Source: an uncultured Raoultella sp. (GTDB taxonomy: Bacteria > Pseudomonadota > Gammaproteobacteria > Enterobacterales > Enterobacteriaceae). Taken from it: DNA of 64,000 bases. Every line of letters starts with the position of its first letter. Position 1 is the stretch's first letter. Both the position numbers and the translations under genes were made by a program. The notes beneath the pieces were generated by a model, which was not told the origin of the DNA, made no database searches, and saw nothing but the letters and a program-made list of their open reading frames with translations. The DNA lies in the NCBI GenBank assembly GCA_900759445.1, contig CAAEVH010000028.1, positions 30,848 to 94,847 on the forward strand, written 5' to 3'. This document shows, one piece after another, positions 48,260-58,829 of this stretch.

Positions 48260-49447
48260 TTATGCGCTTGCTATCTCCCGATTACGCCCCGCGCACAGAC
48301 CAAACACTGCCATCAGTATTGCTAACACGGCGACCCCAGCTAATGGAATCAGCCAGCTACCATTGAGGTCGTGAATCTTACCCATCAGCGGTGGCCCACA
48401 GGCAGCCAGTAAATACCCGACGGATTGTGCCATGCCGGACAGGGCCGCGGCCTGATGCGCTGAGCTTGCGCGCAGGCCAATAAAGGTCAAACCAAGGATC
48501 ATCGTAGCGCCTGAGCCAAAGCCAAACAGTATGGTCCACAGCAAAGCCTGCCCGGGCATTACCGCGAATCCGGCTGCGCCGACGGCGCACATTAACGAAA
48601 CCAGTGTGGCGATGGCGCGCTGATCCTTAAATCTGTTCAGGACGAGAGGGATCAATAACCCCGGCGCGGCGGTTGCCAGTTGCAGTAAACCATGCAACGA
48701 ACCGGCCTGCGCTTCGCTGTAGCCGTGGCTGATTAAAATGGCGGGTAGCCAGCCAATGATCACGTAGTAGATAAGTGAATTGATCCCGAGAAACAGCGTC
48801 ACCTGCCAGGCTAGGCTCGAGCGCCAGATCGCGCGGGAATGCAAAGCGCGCGAGTTGCTCAAACTGGCATTGGCCGTCTGGCGACATTGGGGTAACCAGA
48901 TAATCAGCGCCAGCAGCGGAAAGACCATCAGTACCATCAGCGCACCGCGCCAGCCAAACCCGTTCAGCGCCAGCGGAACCACAATAGCTGAACCCAGTGC
49001 CGCCGCTGCGCCCATAGTCAGCGAGTATGCGCCAGTGAGTTTTGCCACATGCTGAGCAAAATCACGCTTAATCAGCCCAGGTAACAGCACATTTCCCAGC
49101 GCGATTCCGCAACCAATGATAGCGGTACCGCTAAACAGGAAACCTGGCGTGGGCAGCGAACGTATCGCAATACCTACGCAAATCAGTAGCATTGCGGCAA
49201 ACAGGCTGCGTTCGATACCCCAACGGCGTGCAACGGCGGCGGCCAGAGGCGATACCAGTGCGAAGGCCAGCAGCGGCAGGGTGGTCAGAAGTCCCGTCTG
49301 GGCGGTACTCAGGCCGTAGTCGGTGCGAATTGCATCCAGCAACGGGGCGGCTCCGGTAAAGGTGACGCGCAGCGTGGTGGCAATCATCAGGATCCCCGCG
49401 ATCAGCCAGGCTGCGTTTTTGCCGCGGGAGGAAGGCATATTTGTCAT
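48260..49447 (-). CDS. nimT: NimT (YeaN), 2-nitroimidazole/cyanate-type MFS exporter
   Basis: A 395-aa major facilitator protein with twelve helices, CynX/NimT family. It exports 2-nitroimidazole in E. coli. Motifs LRVTFTGAAPLLDAIRTDYG and GLRASSAHQAAALSGMAQSVGYLLAACGPPLMGK are present. It is divergent from nimR, its AraC-type regulator, over a 99-bp shared promoter region. Confidence 0.95.
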   Translation of the reverse strand: MTNMPSSRGKNAAWLIAGILMIATTLRVTFTGAAPLLDAIRTDYGLSTAQTGLLTTLPLLAFALVSPLAAAVARRWGIERSLFAAMLLICVGIAIRSLPTPGFLFSGTAIIGCGIALGNVLLPGLIKRDFAQHVAKLTGAYSLTMGAAAALGSAIVVPLALNGFGWRGALMVLMVFPLLALIIWLPQCRQTANASLSNSRALHSRAIWRSSLAWQVTLFLGINSLIYYVIIGWLPAILISHGYSEAQAGSLHGLLQLATAAPGLLIPLVLNRFKDQRAIATLVSLMCAVGAAGFAVMPGQALLWTILFGFGSGATMILGLTFIGLRASSAHQAAALSGMAQSVGYLLAACGPPLMGKIHDLNGSWLIPLAGVAVLAILMAVFGLCAGRNREIASA

Positions 49448-49546
49448 TTTTTTCTCATATCGTCAGGCGAGGCGATACTTTAGCGTTTTTACTCAATGGA
49501 TGAATCAAGCTAAAATGACAGTTTATCGCTAAAAACGGACATTTTT

Positions 49547-50365
49547 ATGTTAGGACTGAGGCTGGATGGGTATGAGCCCGACCTTTACCACGATGCGGCG
49601 GTGGCGTTTTGTATACAGGCCCGGGAAGATGAACTCTTCAGTCCGCTGCATCAGCACCGTAAGGGGCAGTTGATTCTGGCCTTGCATGGCGCGATCACCT
49701 GTGAGGTTGAAAATGCTATGTGGATGGTGCCTCCACAATATGCGGTATGGATCCCCGGTGAAATTCCACACAGCAACCACGTTACCGTTGGGGCGCAACT
49801 GTGCTTTTTGTTTATTGAGCCGCAGGCAGTCGTGATGCCTGAACGCTGCTGCACCCTGAAAATCGCCCCATTATGTCGGGAGCTCATTCTGGCGCTGGCG
49901 TCCAAAACGGATGATCAACGGCTGGAGCCGTCTACCCAGCGGCTGACGCAAGTGTTATTTGATGAACTCCCGCAGCAGCCGCAGGAGCAAATGCAGTTGC
50001 CGGTTTCCGATCACCCGAAAATCCGCAGAATGGTCGCGACGATGGCGCGGGAGCCCGCGCAGTGGCAGACGCTGGGACAGTGGGCCAGCGTATTTGCGAT
50101 GAGTGAGCGGAACCTCGCCCGTCTGGTCGTTAAAGAGACGGGGTTGAGTTTTCGCCGCTGGCGTCACCAGCTTCAATTGATTCTGGCGCTGCAGGCGCTG
50201 ATAGATGGCCATAACGTGCAACAGGTTGCGCAAATGCTCGGTTACGATTCGACCACGGCATTTATCACCATGTTCAAAAAAGGCCTGGGACAGACGCCAG
50301 GCCGTTATCTGGCTGGACTGGCTACTGCTTCCCAACAATCAATGACACCAGACCTGCCGCAATGA
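49547..50365 (+). CDS. nimR: NimR (YeaM), AraC-family regulator of nimT
   Basis: A 272-aa transcription factor: cupin-like sensing domain about 1-130 ([31 protein letters not shown]) and AraC HTH domain about 165-265 ([27 protein letters not shown]). It represses nimT in E. coli. Its end overlaps the convergent yeaL by 44 bases. Confidence 0.95.
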   Translation: MLGLRLDGYEPDLYHDAAVAFCIQAREDELFSPLHQHRKGQLILALHGAITCEVENAMWMVPPQYAVWIPGEIPHSNHVTVGAQLCFLFIEPQAVVMPERCCTLKIAPLCRELILALASKTDDQRLEPSTQRLTQVLFDELPQQPQEQMQLPVSDHPKIRRMVATMAREPAQWQTLGQWASVFAMSERNLARLVVKETGLSFRRWRHQLQLILALQALIDGHNVQQVAQMLGYDSTTAFITMFKKGLGQTPGRYLAGLATASQQSMTPDLPQ

Positions 50366-50768
50366 GCGGTCCCACCGGCACACCGCGAAATAGCGCCACG
50401 CCCAGTACCGTACCCACCAGTAAACCGGCCACAAGCTGAGGCTGGCTACCCATGAGCGTGACACCGCGCCCGCCAAGCCAGGAGACGAATACCCCGATGG
50501 CAATAGCGACCAGTGATTTCCAGTTCACAAAGGAGTGGATAAGCGTGGAGGGGGGGAGCGTTCCGCTGGCGATCGGCGCCATGACGCCAATGGTTAGAAT
50601 TATAATCCCGACGGTCAGGCCCTGTTTTTCTATCCATGGAAAGAACGTATTCAGAGGGGTAACACGAACAATGATCAGCACCAGAATTGAAACAGCGACA
50701 GTGGTGTTGTGGCTGACAAAGCCCAGAGCTGCCAGTCCGAGCAGGATCAGCAGAGTGACATCAAACAT
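50322..50768 (-). CDS. yeaL: YeaL, UPF0756 membrane protein
   Basis: A 148-aa inner-membrane protein with four hydrophobic segments ([32 protein letters not shown], and two more). Family of unknown function. Its 3' end overlaps nimR by 44 bases. Confidence 0.94.
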   Translation of the reverse strand: MFDVTLLILLGLAALGFVSHNTTVAVSILVLIIVRVTPLNTFFPWIEKQGLTVGIIILTIGVMAPIASGTLPPSTLIHSFVNWKSLVAIAIGVFVSWLGGRGVTLMGSQPQLVAGLLVGTVLGVALFRGVPVGPLIAAGLVSLIVGKQ

Positions 50769-50792
50769 CGTAGTTTCCTTGCCAAAAGAAAA

Positions 50793-50842
50793 AATAAGCC
50801 TGCTTACTGTACGCGTAAACGCGTGACGGAACAGGCTTTTTT
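50793..50842. terminator. Hairpin between yeaK and yeaL
   Basis: A long stem of AAGCCTG and CAGGCTT with an inner ACGCGTAAACGCGT palindrome, flanked by A and T runs on both sides. It could end leftward yeaK transcription. Confidence 0.7.
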
Positions 50843-50905
50843 TAATGATTATGATTTTTTTTGGGCTAATGCACGATGCTACGCTTTTACACCTGACTCG
50901 GGCGG

Positions 50906-51409
50906 CTATTGTACGCGGCGGAACGGGAGTAATTCCGGTTTCGCGATACGTAGGTAATCTGCGGTATCCATGATCACGGATTTTTCCAGCACTCCGGCAT
51001 TGAACGCAATTTCATTAAAACGCTCAAACAATAGCGGATCGGCGACCAGCTTAAGCTTTGGATGGAAGCTAAACGGTGGGATAGCGCCAAATACGCAGCC
51101 AGTCAGTGCATCGACTTCCGCCGGGCTGGCAAGTGATGCTCTTAACCCGCCGATATGACTGGCTAACAGGCTCAGGTCGGCCTGCTGGTCGGCAGAAAGA
51201 ATCGCCAGGACATGCTGATTAACGCCGTTGCCTTTGACCTTACAAACCAGCGCTTTTGCTCCCTGGCCCAGTGCGGTACCGCGAATTTCAGAAACCGCTT
51301 CACATTTGCCGACCGCTTCATGGCTTACCACGCGATACGTCGCGCCTTGTTCTGACAACAGCGAAATTAAACGCTGATGCGTTGCGTTACCTTTGTTCAC
51401 TTCCGTCAT
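50906..51409 (-). CDS. yeaK: YeaK, YbaK-like trans-acting aminoacyl-tRNA editing protein
   Basis: A 167-aa single-domain deacylase of the YbaK/ProX/INS superfamily, which clears misacylated tRNAs (Ser-tRNA-Thr and related errors in E. coli). The conserved lysine lies in [11 protein letters not shown], and the substrate-loop block is [21 protein letters not shown]. Near identity with the E. coli protein. Upstream of dgcJ's 3' end on the same strand. Confidence 0.95.
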   Translation of the reverse strand: MTEVNKGNATHQRLISLLSEQGATYRVVSHEAVGKCEAVSEIRGTALGQGAKALVCKVKGNGVNQHVLAILSADQQADLSLLASHIGGLRASLASPAEVDALTGCVFGAIPPFSFHPKLKLVADPLLFERFNEIAFNAGVLEKSVIMDTADYLRIAKPELLPFRRVQ

Positions 51410-51453
51410 GACTTACTCCTGGTACAACAATGAAAATCCTGTCAGAAAAATGA

Positions 51454-52944
51454 TTACGCATCCGCGCGTTTTTTCTGTTTGTTCAGGTAGAGCTGTGCAT
51501 CGGATGCTTTGTAGGCATCATCAATGGTGTCGTTTGGCTGCATATTATAAATCCCTGCGGAGAAGCTGATTGCTCTATCTTGCGCAATAATTTGTAAGTT
51601 ATAGCGAATCCTCTCCAGCAGACGAGGCGTTAATTCAGCGGGGTAATCGATGAGGATAATGCAAAACTCATCCCCACCGAGGCGGATGGCATAGTCGTTT
51701 TTGCGAATCGAGGTTTGAATGGCTCTAGCCAGAATGGTGATAATGCGATCGCCTTCCTTATGCCCCAGCGTATCATTAATGACTTTTAGTTTATCGCAAT
51801 CAATGGCGATAAAGGTCACGAGGGTTCCCGCGTTTACTAACTGCTGTAAACGCTGTTCGAGCGTCGGCGTTAAAATTTTGCGGTTGTAGAGCCCGGTCAT
51901 TGCGTCACTAATATTTTCACGCGTGACGTTGTGATACAGCCGAAAATGCGTTCTGACCATATTCAGCAACAGTATTGTCGCCAGCAGATAGAAGGCGAAT
52001 ACTTTCCAGGAGGAGACAATAAAGTACATAAAATCAAGCGATAAGGTGATGCGTATACCGCCGGGCATGTCCTCCTGGTAGTGAACATAGCTAAACAGGT
52101 TGTTCTCACTTTGGTGAACGAGTATCTCTTTACCTGAGTTGATGTCCGAAAGCGTCACGTTAAGATAGCGCCAGACGAGAGGGCGGTCGCTGGTATAGAA
52201 AATATTCTTTAAATTCTCTTTGTTAATATCCACCATCACCACGCCTTTTAACTTACCGGCATAGTAGACCGGTGTTAAAAAGCTCATCACTTTTTTCTCG
52301 GTCAGGTTATCTTCATAAATACGGGAGATTACCGTGCGGCCAGTGAAAATACCGTCAATATCATTCTGGTTGATACCCAGGTTTCCTTTTTGCAAAAACG
52401 ACCAGTTGTGTATCGCAAATTTCCGCGAGTCGACCAGATCAAAGAAATAGACGTAGTTATTTTTGAGATCGACGTAATATCGAAATTTATACTCCTGCAT
52501 ACCTAAACCATGACCGTAATCTTTCTGTTCACGATTAACGTTTACCGCCCGGTCAAAAGAGGGCAGTAGAAATATGTCTTCAAGTTTCTCGCTACATTTT
52601 GTAGTGGGGGTTTGCAACGTACCGTGTAATGGCAGGTAGTTATGCTGGGTGAGGTTGAGCCCATGAGTGCCGTTAACGCTGTCGAAAGCGTTGCAAAGTG
52701 CTTTTTGTTGCTCGATAGAAGCGGGTACCTGGGGGGATGAAAATGTGCGCATCAGATGGGCTGCAATACTTTGATTAGTATACTTATCATAGAGAAACGA
52801 TGAGTCGGCTTTCTCATTGATATAGCGCATGTACGCATTCATTGCTTTATCGCTGGCAATGAGCTCATAAACCAAAAAAGAAAACGTCAAAACAACTACG
52901 CTGACGGAGATAAAGAGCCTGAGCGCTTTATGATGCAATTGCAT
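51454..52944 (-). CDS. dgcJ: DgcJ (YeaJ), membrane diguanylate cyclase
   Basis: A 496-aa inner-membrane c-di-GMP synthase, the E. coli length. Two membrane helices (about 8-27 and 308-330) flank a large periplasmic sensing domain. The C-terminal GGDEF domain (about 340-490) shows SDAMTGLYNRKILTP and IRLGGDEFCIIL. In E. coli it controls motility. Confidence 0.95.
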   Translation of the reverse strand: MQLHHKALRLFISVSVVVLTFSFLVYELIASDKAMNAYMRYINEKADSSFLYDKYTNQSIAAHLMRTFSSPQVPASIEQQKALCNAFDSVNGTHGLNLTQHNYLPLHGTLQTPTTKCSEKLEDIFLLPSFDRAVNVNREQKDYGHGLGMQEYKFRYYVDLKNNYVYFFDLVDSRKFAIHNWSFLQKGNLGINQNDIDGIFTGRTVISRIYEDNLTEKKVMSFLTPVYYAGKLKGVVMVDINKENLKNIFYTSDRPLVWRYLNVTLSDINSGKEILVHQSENNLFSYVHYQEDMPGGIRITLSLDFMYFIVSSWKVFAFYLLATILLLNMVRTHFRLYHNVTRENISDAMTGLYNRKILTPTLEQRLQQLVNAGTLVTFIAIDCDKLKVINDTLGHKEGDRIITILARAIQTSIRKNDYAIRLGGDEFCIILIDYPAELTPRLLERIRYNLQIIAQDRAISFSAGIYNMQPNDTIDDAYKASDAQLYLNKQKKRADA

Positions 52945-53066
52945 AATGATGTACAGCCCTGTAAGTCTGATACTTCAGTCTATCACACGGCATACATCCG
53001 CTCTAACGCTACTGGGAAGGGCATTTTGTAATAAAAATCATTCGCGTGCTTCACCTTTAACTCTTA

Positions 53067-53089
53067 TTGTTGTATTTATAATGCAACTT
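53067..53089. promoter_or_regulatory. NsrR-like operator over the -10 of the methyltransferase-hemerythrin operon
   Basis: TTGTTGTATTT-A-TAATGCAACTT has the 11-1-11 dyad of NsrR sites and matches the consensus arms at 8 and 9 of 11 positions. It contains a perfect TATAAT (53077-53082), so bound repressor would block the promoter. The start codon is 20 bases further on. Confidence 0.6.
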
Positions 53090-53109
53090 ATAAGGAAGGA
53101 GACAAGCAG

Positions 53110-53880
53110 ATGAGCGCGACTGATAAAGCGGGCCATACGTTCTTAGCCAGTCTGGGCAAAACCCGTCTGCGTCCGGGGGGCGTTGAAGCAACAGAGTGGT
53201 TGTTCAGCCAGTCACAGCTGACGCCCGACAGCCAGGTGCTGGAAGTGGCGTGCAACATGGCCACGACGGCGATAGAGTTAGTTCAACGTTTTGGTTGTAC
53301 GGTATACGCCATTGATATGGATAAAATCGCACTGGCAAACGCCAGAAATAACGTGACGGCAAATGGTCTGGAAAATCACATTCACGTTATGGCAGCTAAC
53401 GCTAACACCCTTCCATTTGCGGATAACAGTTTCGACGTTGTGATCAACGAAGCCATGCTGACAATGTATGCCGATAAAGCGAAGGCGAAGTTAATTGCCG
53501 AGTATTATCGCGTATTGAAGCCCGGCGGGCGTCTGTTAACTCACGACATTATGTTCACCGCACAAAAACTGGGCGCGGGCGAGCAGGGCCAGCTTGTAGA
53601 GGTAGTGAAATCAAACGTTAGCCCGATGACCAGACAAGGCTGGCGCGATTTATTTCTGAACGGTGGGTTTGCACAGGTCTTGCAGCAGAATGGTGATATG
53701 TCGCTGATGTCGCCGCGAGGATTAATTCGTGATGAAGGGCTGACTGGGGCGGTTAAAATTGTGTTTAACGGCTTACGCACACGCGAAAATCGTCGCCGGT
53801 TCCTGAAAATGTTTCGCTTCTTCCGTTCGCAACGTCACCAGCTAAACTACATTGCCTGCTGCTCCGTAAAGGGAAAATAA
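53110..53880 (+). CDS. Class I SAM-dependent methyltransferase
   Basis: A 256-aa cytoplasmic methyltransferase (Methyltransf_11/25 fold). SAM motif I VLEVACNMATTAIELVQRFG is atypical: CNMA where most have GxGxG. Motif II acidic AIDMDKIAL, motif III VVINEAMLTMYAD and VLKPGGRLLTHDI follow. The C-terminus (about 175-256) is basic. Start ATG 53110 follows a strong AAGGAAGGAG. It is 13 bases before a hemerythrin gene. Substrate unknown; the TehB analogy suggests a small-molecule target. It is absent from this place in E. coli K-12. Confidence 0.9.
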   Translation: MSATDKAGHTFLASLGKTRLRPGGVEATEWLFSQSQLTPDSQVLEVACNMATTAIELVQRFGCTVYAIDMDKIALANARNNVTANGLENHIHVMAANANTLPFADNSFDVVINEAMLTMYADKAKAKLIAEYYRVLKPGGRLLTHDIMFTAQKLGAGEQGQLVEVVKSNVSPMTRQGWRDLFLNGGFAQVLQQNGDMSLMSPRGLIRDEGLTGAVKIVFNGLRTRENRRRFLKMFRFFRSQRHQLNYIACCSVKGK

Positions 53881-53893
53881 AAAGGATAAACGG

Positions 53894-54304
53894 ATGAATA
53901 TTGATAAAATGAAAAATCAGCATGTTGAAATTCTGGAGAAAATATCATTTCTACGTACGTTGAGCCATGCAGGCGTATCATCCAATGCCCAGGAAATTGC
54001 AACTGCGATCGTTAGCATGAGTGCCATTATAAAAACACATTTGTTTGCTGAAGATCAGTTCCTTTATCCACATATTGAGCAGGATGGAAATAGTACGCTC
54101 AGACAGGTTAGCTCAAAATTTCAACGTGAAATGACGGATATCGTCAGCGAATATGAAGTTTTTTCCCGGCGCTGGAATATTGCCAGTAAATTAAAAGGTA
54201 ATGATGAGGCATTCAGACGTGATGCCAACAATGTTCTACGCAAAGTGTATGAGCGTATGCAAAAAGAAAATAAAGACTTCTATCCGCTGGTGGAAAGGAT
54301 GTAG
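53894..54304 (+). CDS. Hemerythrin-like HHE-domain protein
   Basis: A 136-aa helical protein with hemerythrin-type di-iron ligands: H10 in KNQHVEILE, H49 and E53 in KTHLFAEDQFLYPH, H60, and E near the end in QKENKDFYPLVE. The last helix has Glu where classic HHE has His, so the centre may be altered. Di-iron HHE proteins bind O2 or NO and repair Fe-S clusters (for example YtfE). It is cotranscribed with the methyltransferase (13-base gap). Confidence 0.85.
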   Translation: MNIDKMKNQHVEILEKISFLRTLSHAGVSSNAQEIATAIVSMSAIIKTHLFAEDQFLYPHIEQDGNSTLRQVSSKFQREMTDIVSEYEVFSRRWNIASKLKGNDEAFRRDANNVLRKVYERMQKENKDFYPLVERM

Positions 54305-54339
54305 GGTGTTTTAAAACACAATGATAAAAGGATGGCGAA

Positions 54340-54978
54340 GTGTCAGAAAAACACTGGTCGAGAATGGAGTACCTTCATCAGACAGTGACCAACCCTAATA
54401 TAGTTATTAAGGGTACGCATAGCTATTACAGTGACTGCTGGGATCAAGGATTCGAACGTTCGGTGGTGCGGTATTTACTCGGTGATGAGATCAGCCGGGA
54501 CTGGGAACCGCTTGGGCATTTGGATAAGTTGATTATTGGGAATTTCGTCTGCATTGGCGCTGAGAGCGTTATTCTGATGGGGGGAAATAGTACGCACCGA
54601 CTTGACTGGATCAGTCTTTATCCCTTTATGGCGTCGATCAAAGATGCCTACGAGTTTCGGGGTGACACGGTGTTGCATGATGGTTGCTGGTTAGGTATGC
54701 GCGCCATGATCATGCCAGGTGTTACGCTCGGGGAAGGCGCTGTTGTCGCAGCAGGTGCGGTGGTGACTAAAGATGTGCCACCGTATGCGGTAGTCGGCGG
54801 CAATCCGGCAAAAATAATAAAATATCGCCTGCCGGTGGGGGATATTGAACGAATACTGGCCCTTAATTTGTATCAACTTCCGGAAGAGTCGCTCGTGAAA
54901 ATGCAACCGCTGTTGTCTTCTGGCGATATTTCCGCGCTCGAAGTTGAAGTGGCTAGCCTGAGACAAAATGCTAAATGA
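54340..54978 (+). CDS. CatB-related (XAT) O-acetyltransferase
   Basis: A 212-aa left-handed beta-helix acetyltransferase of the chloramphenicol/streptogramin (CatB/Vat) group. The family blocks [44 protein letters not shown] (catalytic His about H86) and [13 protein letters not shown] are all present. GTG start at 54340 behind AAAAGGATGGCG. It may acetylate a drug, sugar or metabolite; the sequence alone does not tell. Third gene in the insert between dgcJ and yeaH, possibly in the same transcript. Confidence 0.9.
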   Translation: MSEKHWSRMEYLHQTVTNPNIVIKGTHSYYSDCWDQGFERSVVRYLLGDEISRDWEPLGHLDKLIIGNFVCIGAESVILMGGNSTHRLDWISLYPFMASIKDAYEFRGDTVLHDGCWLGMRAMIMPGVTLGEGAVVAAGAVVTKDVPPYAVVGGNPAKIIKYRLPVGDIERILALNLYQLPEESLVKMQPLLSSGDISALEVEVASLRQNAK

Positions 54979-55053
54979 CATAACATGTGGTCGAAACGCG
55001 AGGTCATAAAAATCAACCAGAGGAGATAACCTCTGGCTGATTTATGTATGTGG

Positions 55054-56364
<1,311 letters not shown>

Positions 56365-56381
56365 TTATGCTACATCGGTAA

Positions 56382-56454
56382 CGCCGGATGCGCTGAGCAT
56401 ATCCGGCCTACGGATGTGTATTGTAGGCCCGGCAAGCGTACACGCCTCCGGGCA
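56382..56454. repeat. REP/BIME element between yeaG and yeaH
   Basis: Two opposed REP-like palindromes: GCCGGATGCGCTG...ATATCCGGCCTAC and GTAGGCCCGGCAAG...CGCCTCCGGGC. This is a typical enterobacterial intergenic element in the yeaGH transcript. Confidence 0.8.
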
Positions 56455-56460
56455 CTTTTT

Positions 56461-58395
56461 TTAAGACGATTTACGTACGCGCAAATACCATTCGCACAGT
56501 AAACGTACCTGCTTACGCGTGTAGCCTTTTTCCATCATCCGGTCGACAAAATCGTCGTGTTTTTTCTGCTCGTCAGTTGAGGTTTTGGCGTTGAACGAAA
56601 TGACCGGCAGCAACTCCTCGGTATTGGAGAACATTTTCTTCTCAATGACCGTGCGCAGTTTTTCGTAACTGGTCCAGTTTGGATTGCGACCGCTGTTATT
56701 CGCTCTGGCACGCAGAACAAAGTTGACGATCTCGTTACGGAAATCTTTGGGGTTACTAATACCCGCCGGTTTCTCAATTTTCTCCAGTTCTGAGTTCAAC
56801 GACTCGCGGTCAAACAGCTGACCGGTATCCGGGTCGCGATACTCCTGATCCTGAATCCAGAAATCCGCATAAGTGACATAACGGTCGAAAATGTTTTGTC
56901 CATATTCGGAATAGGATTCGAGATAAGCCGTCTGGATCTCTTTGCCAATGAACTCAGCATATTTCGGGATCAGATAGCCTTTCAGGAACTCAAGGTAACG
57001 TTCTGCCAGCTCCTGCGGGAACTGTTCGCGCTCGATTTGCTGCTCCAGTACGTAGAACAGATGCACCGGGTTAGCTGCCACTTCGGCGTGGTCAAAGTTA
57101 AAGACGCGTGAGAGGATCTTAAACGCGAAACGCGTGGAAAGACCGTTCATTCCCTCATCGACCCCGGCGTAATCCCGATACTCTTGATAGGACTTCGCTT
57201 TTGGATCGGTATCTTTCAGGCTTTCCCCATCGTAAACACGCATCTTCGAGTAAATGCTCGAGTTCTCAGGCTCTTTCAGGCGAGAAAGAATGGTAAAGCG
57301 AGAGAGCGTTTCCAGCGTGCCCGGTGCGCAAGGCGCATGGGTCAGCTCACTGTGGTTAAGCAGTTTTTCGTAAATTTTGATCTCTTCGGAGATCCGCAGG
57401 CAATAAGGCACTTTGACGATGTAAACACGGTCAAGGAACGCCTCATTGTTTTTATTATTACGGAACGTCACCCATTCGGACTCGTTCGAGTGGGCAAGAA
57501 TAATTCCGTTAAACGGCAGGGCAGAGATACCTTCTGTCCCGTTGTAGTTTCCTTCCTGGGTTGCGGTCAGCAGAGGATGCAGCACTTTAATTGGTGCTTT
57601 AAACATCTCAACGAACTCCATAATCCCCTGGTTTGAGCGGCACAGTGCGCCCGAATAACCGTAGGCATCAGGATCGTTCTGGGCGTGGTGTTCGAGTTTA
57701 CGAATATCCACTTTCCCGACCAGCGCAGAGATATCCTGGTTGTTTTCATCACCAGGCTCCGTTTTGGCGATAGCGATCTGCTCCAGAATAGACGGCCAGA
57801 CTTTGACAACGCGGAATTTTGTAATGTCCCCGCCAAAATCATGCAGACGTTTTGCAGCCCAGGGCGACATGATCGTACCGAGATAACGACGTGGGATCCC
57901 ATACTCTTTTTCCAGGATCTGCGCGTCTTCCTGCGGGTTAAACAGGCATAACGGATGATCGTTTACCGGGCTACGCTCGCCGTTGGCGCTCAGGACATAA
58001 ATCGGTACTCGCTGCATCAGCGACTTCAGCCGCTCAGCAAGAGATGATTTCCCCCCTCCCACAGGCCCCAGCAGATACAGAATCTGCTTCTTCTCTTCCA
58101 GACCCTGAGCCGCATGCTTCAAATAAGAAACAATCTGCTCAATGGCCTCTTCCATGCCATAAAACTCTTCAAAAGCGGGGTATCGTGCAATCACCCGATT
58201 CGAAAAGAGTCGAGAAAGACGAGGTTCGTGGGCAGTGTCGACCATGACAGGCTCACCAATAGCCATTAATAGCCGCTCTGCCGCATTGGCATAAGCGCTG
58301 CGATCTTGCCGACAAGTGGTAAGAAACTCCTGCAGCGTGAACTCTTCGTCCTTGGCAGCTTCATAACGCTGGCGATAGTGATCGAATATATTCAT
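56461..58395 (-). CDS. yeaG: YeaG, PrkA-type serine protein kinase
   Basis: A 644-aa kinase: N-terminal AAA-like PrkA domain with Walker A LLGPVGGGKSSLAERL (about 108-123), and a C-terminal domain (about 400-640) with kinase activity in the family. It is induced under nitrogen starvation and stationary phase. It has a sigma-54 promoter about 104-120 bases upstream. It forms an operon with yeaH. Confidence 0.96.
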   Translation of the reverse strand: MNIFDHYRQRYEAAKDEEFTLQEFLTTCRQDRSAYANAAERLLMAIGEPVMVDTAHEPRLSRLFSNRVIARYPAFEEFYGMEEAIEQIVSYLKHAAQGLEEKKQILYLLGPVGGGKSSLAERLKSLMQRVPIYVLSANGERSPVNDHPLCLFNPQEDAQILEKEYGIPRRYLGTIMSPWAAKRLHDFGGDITKFRVVKVWPSILEQIAIAKTEPGDENNQDISALVGKVDIRKLEHHAQNDPDAYGYSGALCRSNQGIMEFVEMFKAPIKVLHPLLTATQEGNYNGTEGISALPFNGIILAHSNESEWVTFRNNKNNEAFLDRVYIVKVPYCLRISEEIKIYEKLLNHSELTHAPCAPGTLETLSRFTILSRLKEPENSSIYSKMRVYDGESLKDTDPKAKSYQEYRDYAGVDEGMNGLSTRFAFKILSRVFNFDHAEVAANPVHLFYVLEQQIEREQFPQELAERYLEFLKGYLIPKYAEFIGKEIQTAYLESYSEYGQNIFDRYVTYADFWIQDQEYRDPDTGQLFDRESLNSELEKIEKPAGISNPKDFRNEIVNFVLRARANNSGRNPNWTSYEKLRTVIEKKMFSNTEELLPVISFNAKTSTDEQKKHDDFVDRMMEKGYTRKQVRLLCEWYLRVRKSS

Positions 58396-58498
58396 GGTAT
58401 GCCGTCCTTTCGTTTTTTTAGCACATGTTAAGAGCCGTTCATATGAATAGTAGAGGCCCCTGAAGAGGTAAACTGAACGACGTCGCTGCTGAAGAAAT

Positions 58499-58515
58499 AA
58501 GCAACTCTCATGCCA
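58499..58515 (-). promoter_or_regulatory. Sigma-54 promoter of yeaGH
   Basis: On the minus strand, TGGCATG-AGAG-TTGCTT matches the -24/-12 consensus TGGCAYR-N4-TTGCW exactly. It lies 104-120 bases before the yeaG start codon, agreeing with the known NtrC control of yeaGH. Confidence 0.85.
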
Positions 58516-58829
58516 TTGTGGTGGTCAGGAGATCAACGTATTCGGTGATACACCTTCTAAAATTAAGCGTAGATGGCATTTGCAAAACTTGCCTGTGTGC
58601 GCAAATGAATTTCAATGGCATATCAATAACTCATCAGCAAAAAAAGCATATCTTTTGTAAATCTATGGGGCAGGATTCATGCGGTGTTCACTGTCCTGCA
58701 AGCAAAATGTCATCACTCGCTGAGAAATTAGGGGGTTACATTCTGGGGCGAATCCGTAAAATAGTTGGGCTGAAGCGTATTGACGGTTAAACTTTGACCG
58801 CTACACATTTAAATAAGGAATTATTGACT

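Noticed and set aside
58518..58790. A 90-codon open frame upstream of mipA
   Set aside because: It overlaps the yeaG promoter region, has no ribosome site and no family match.
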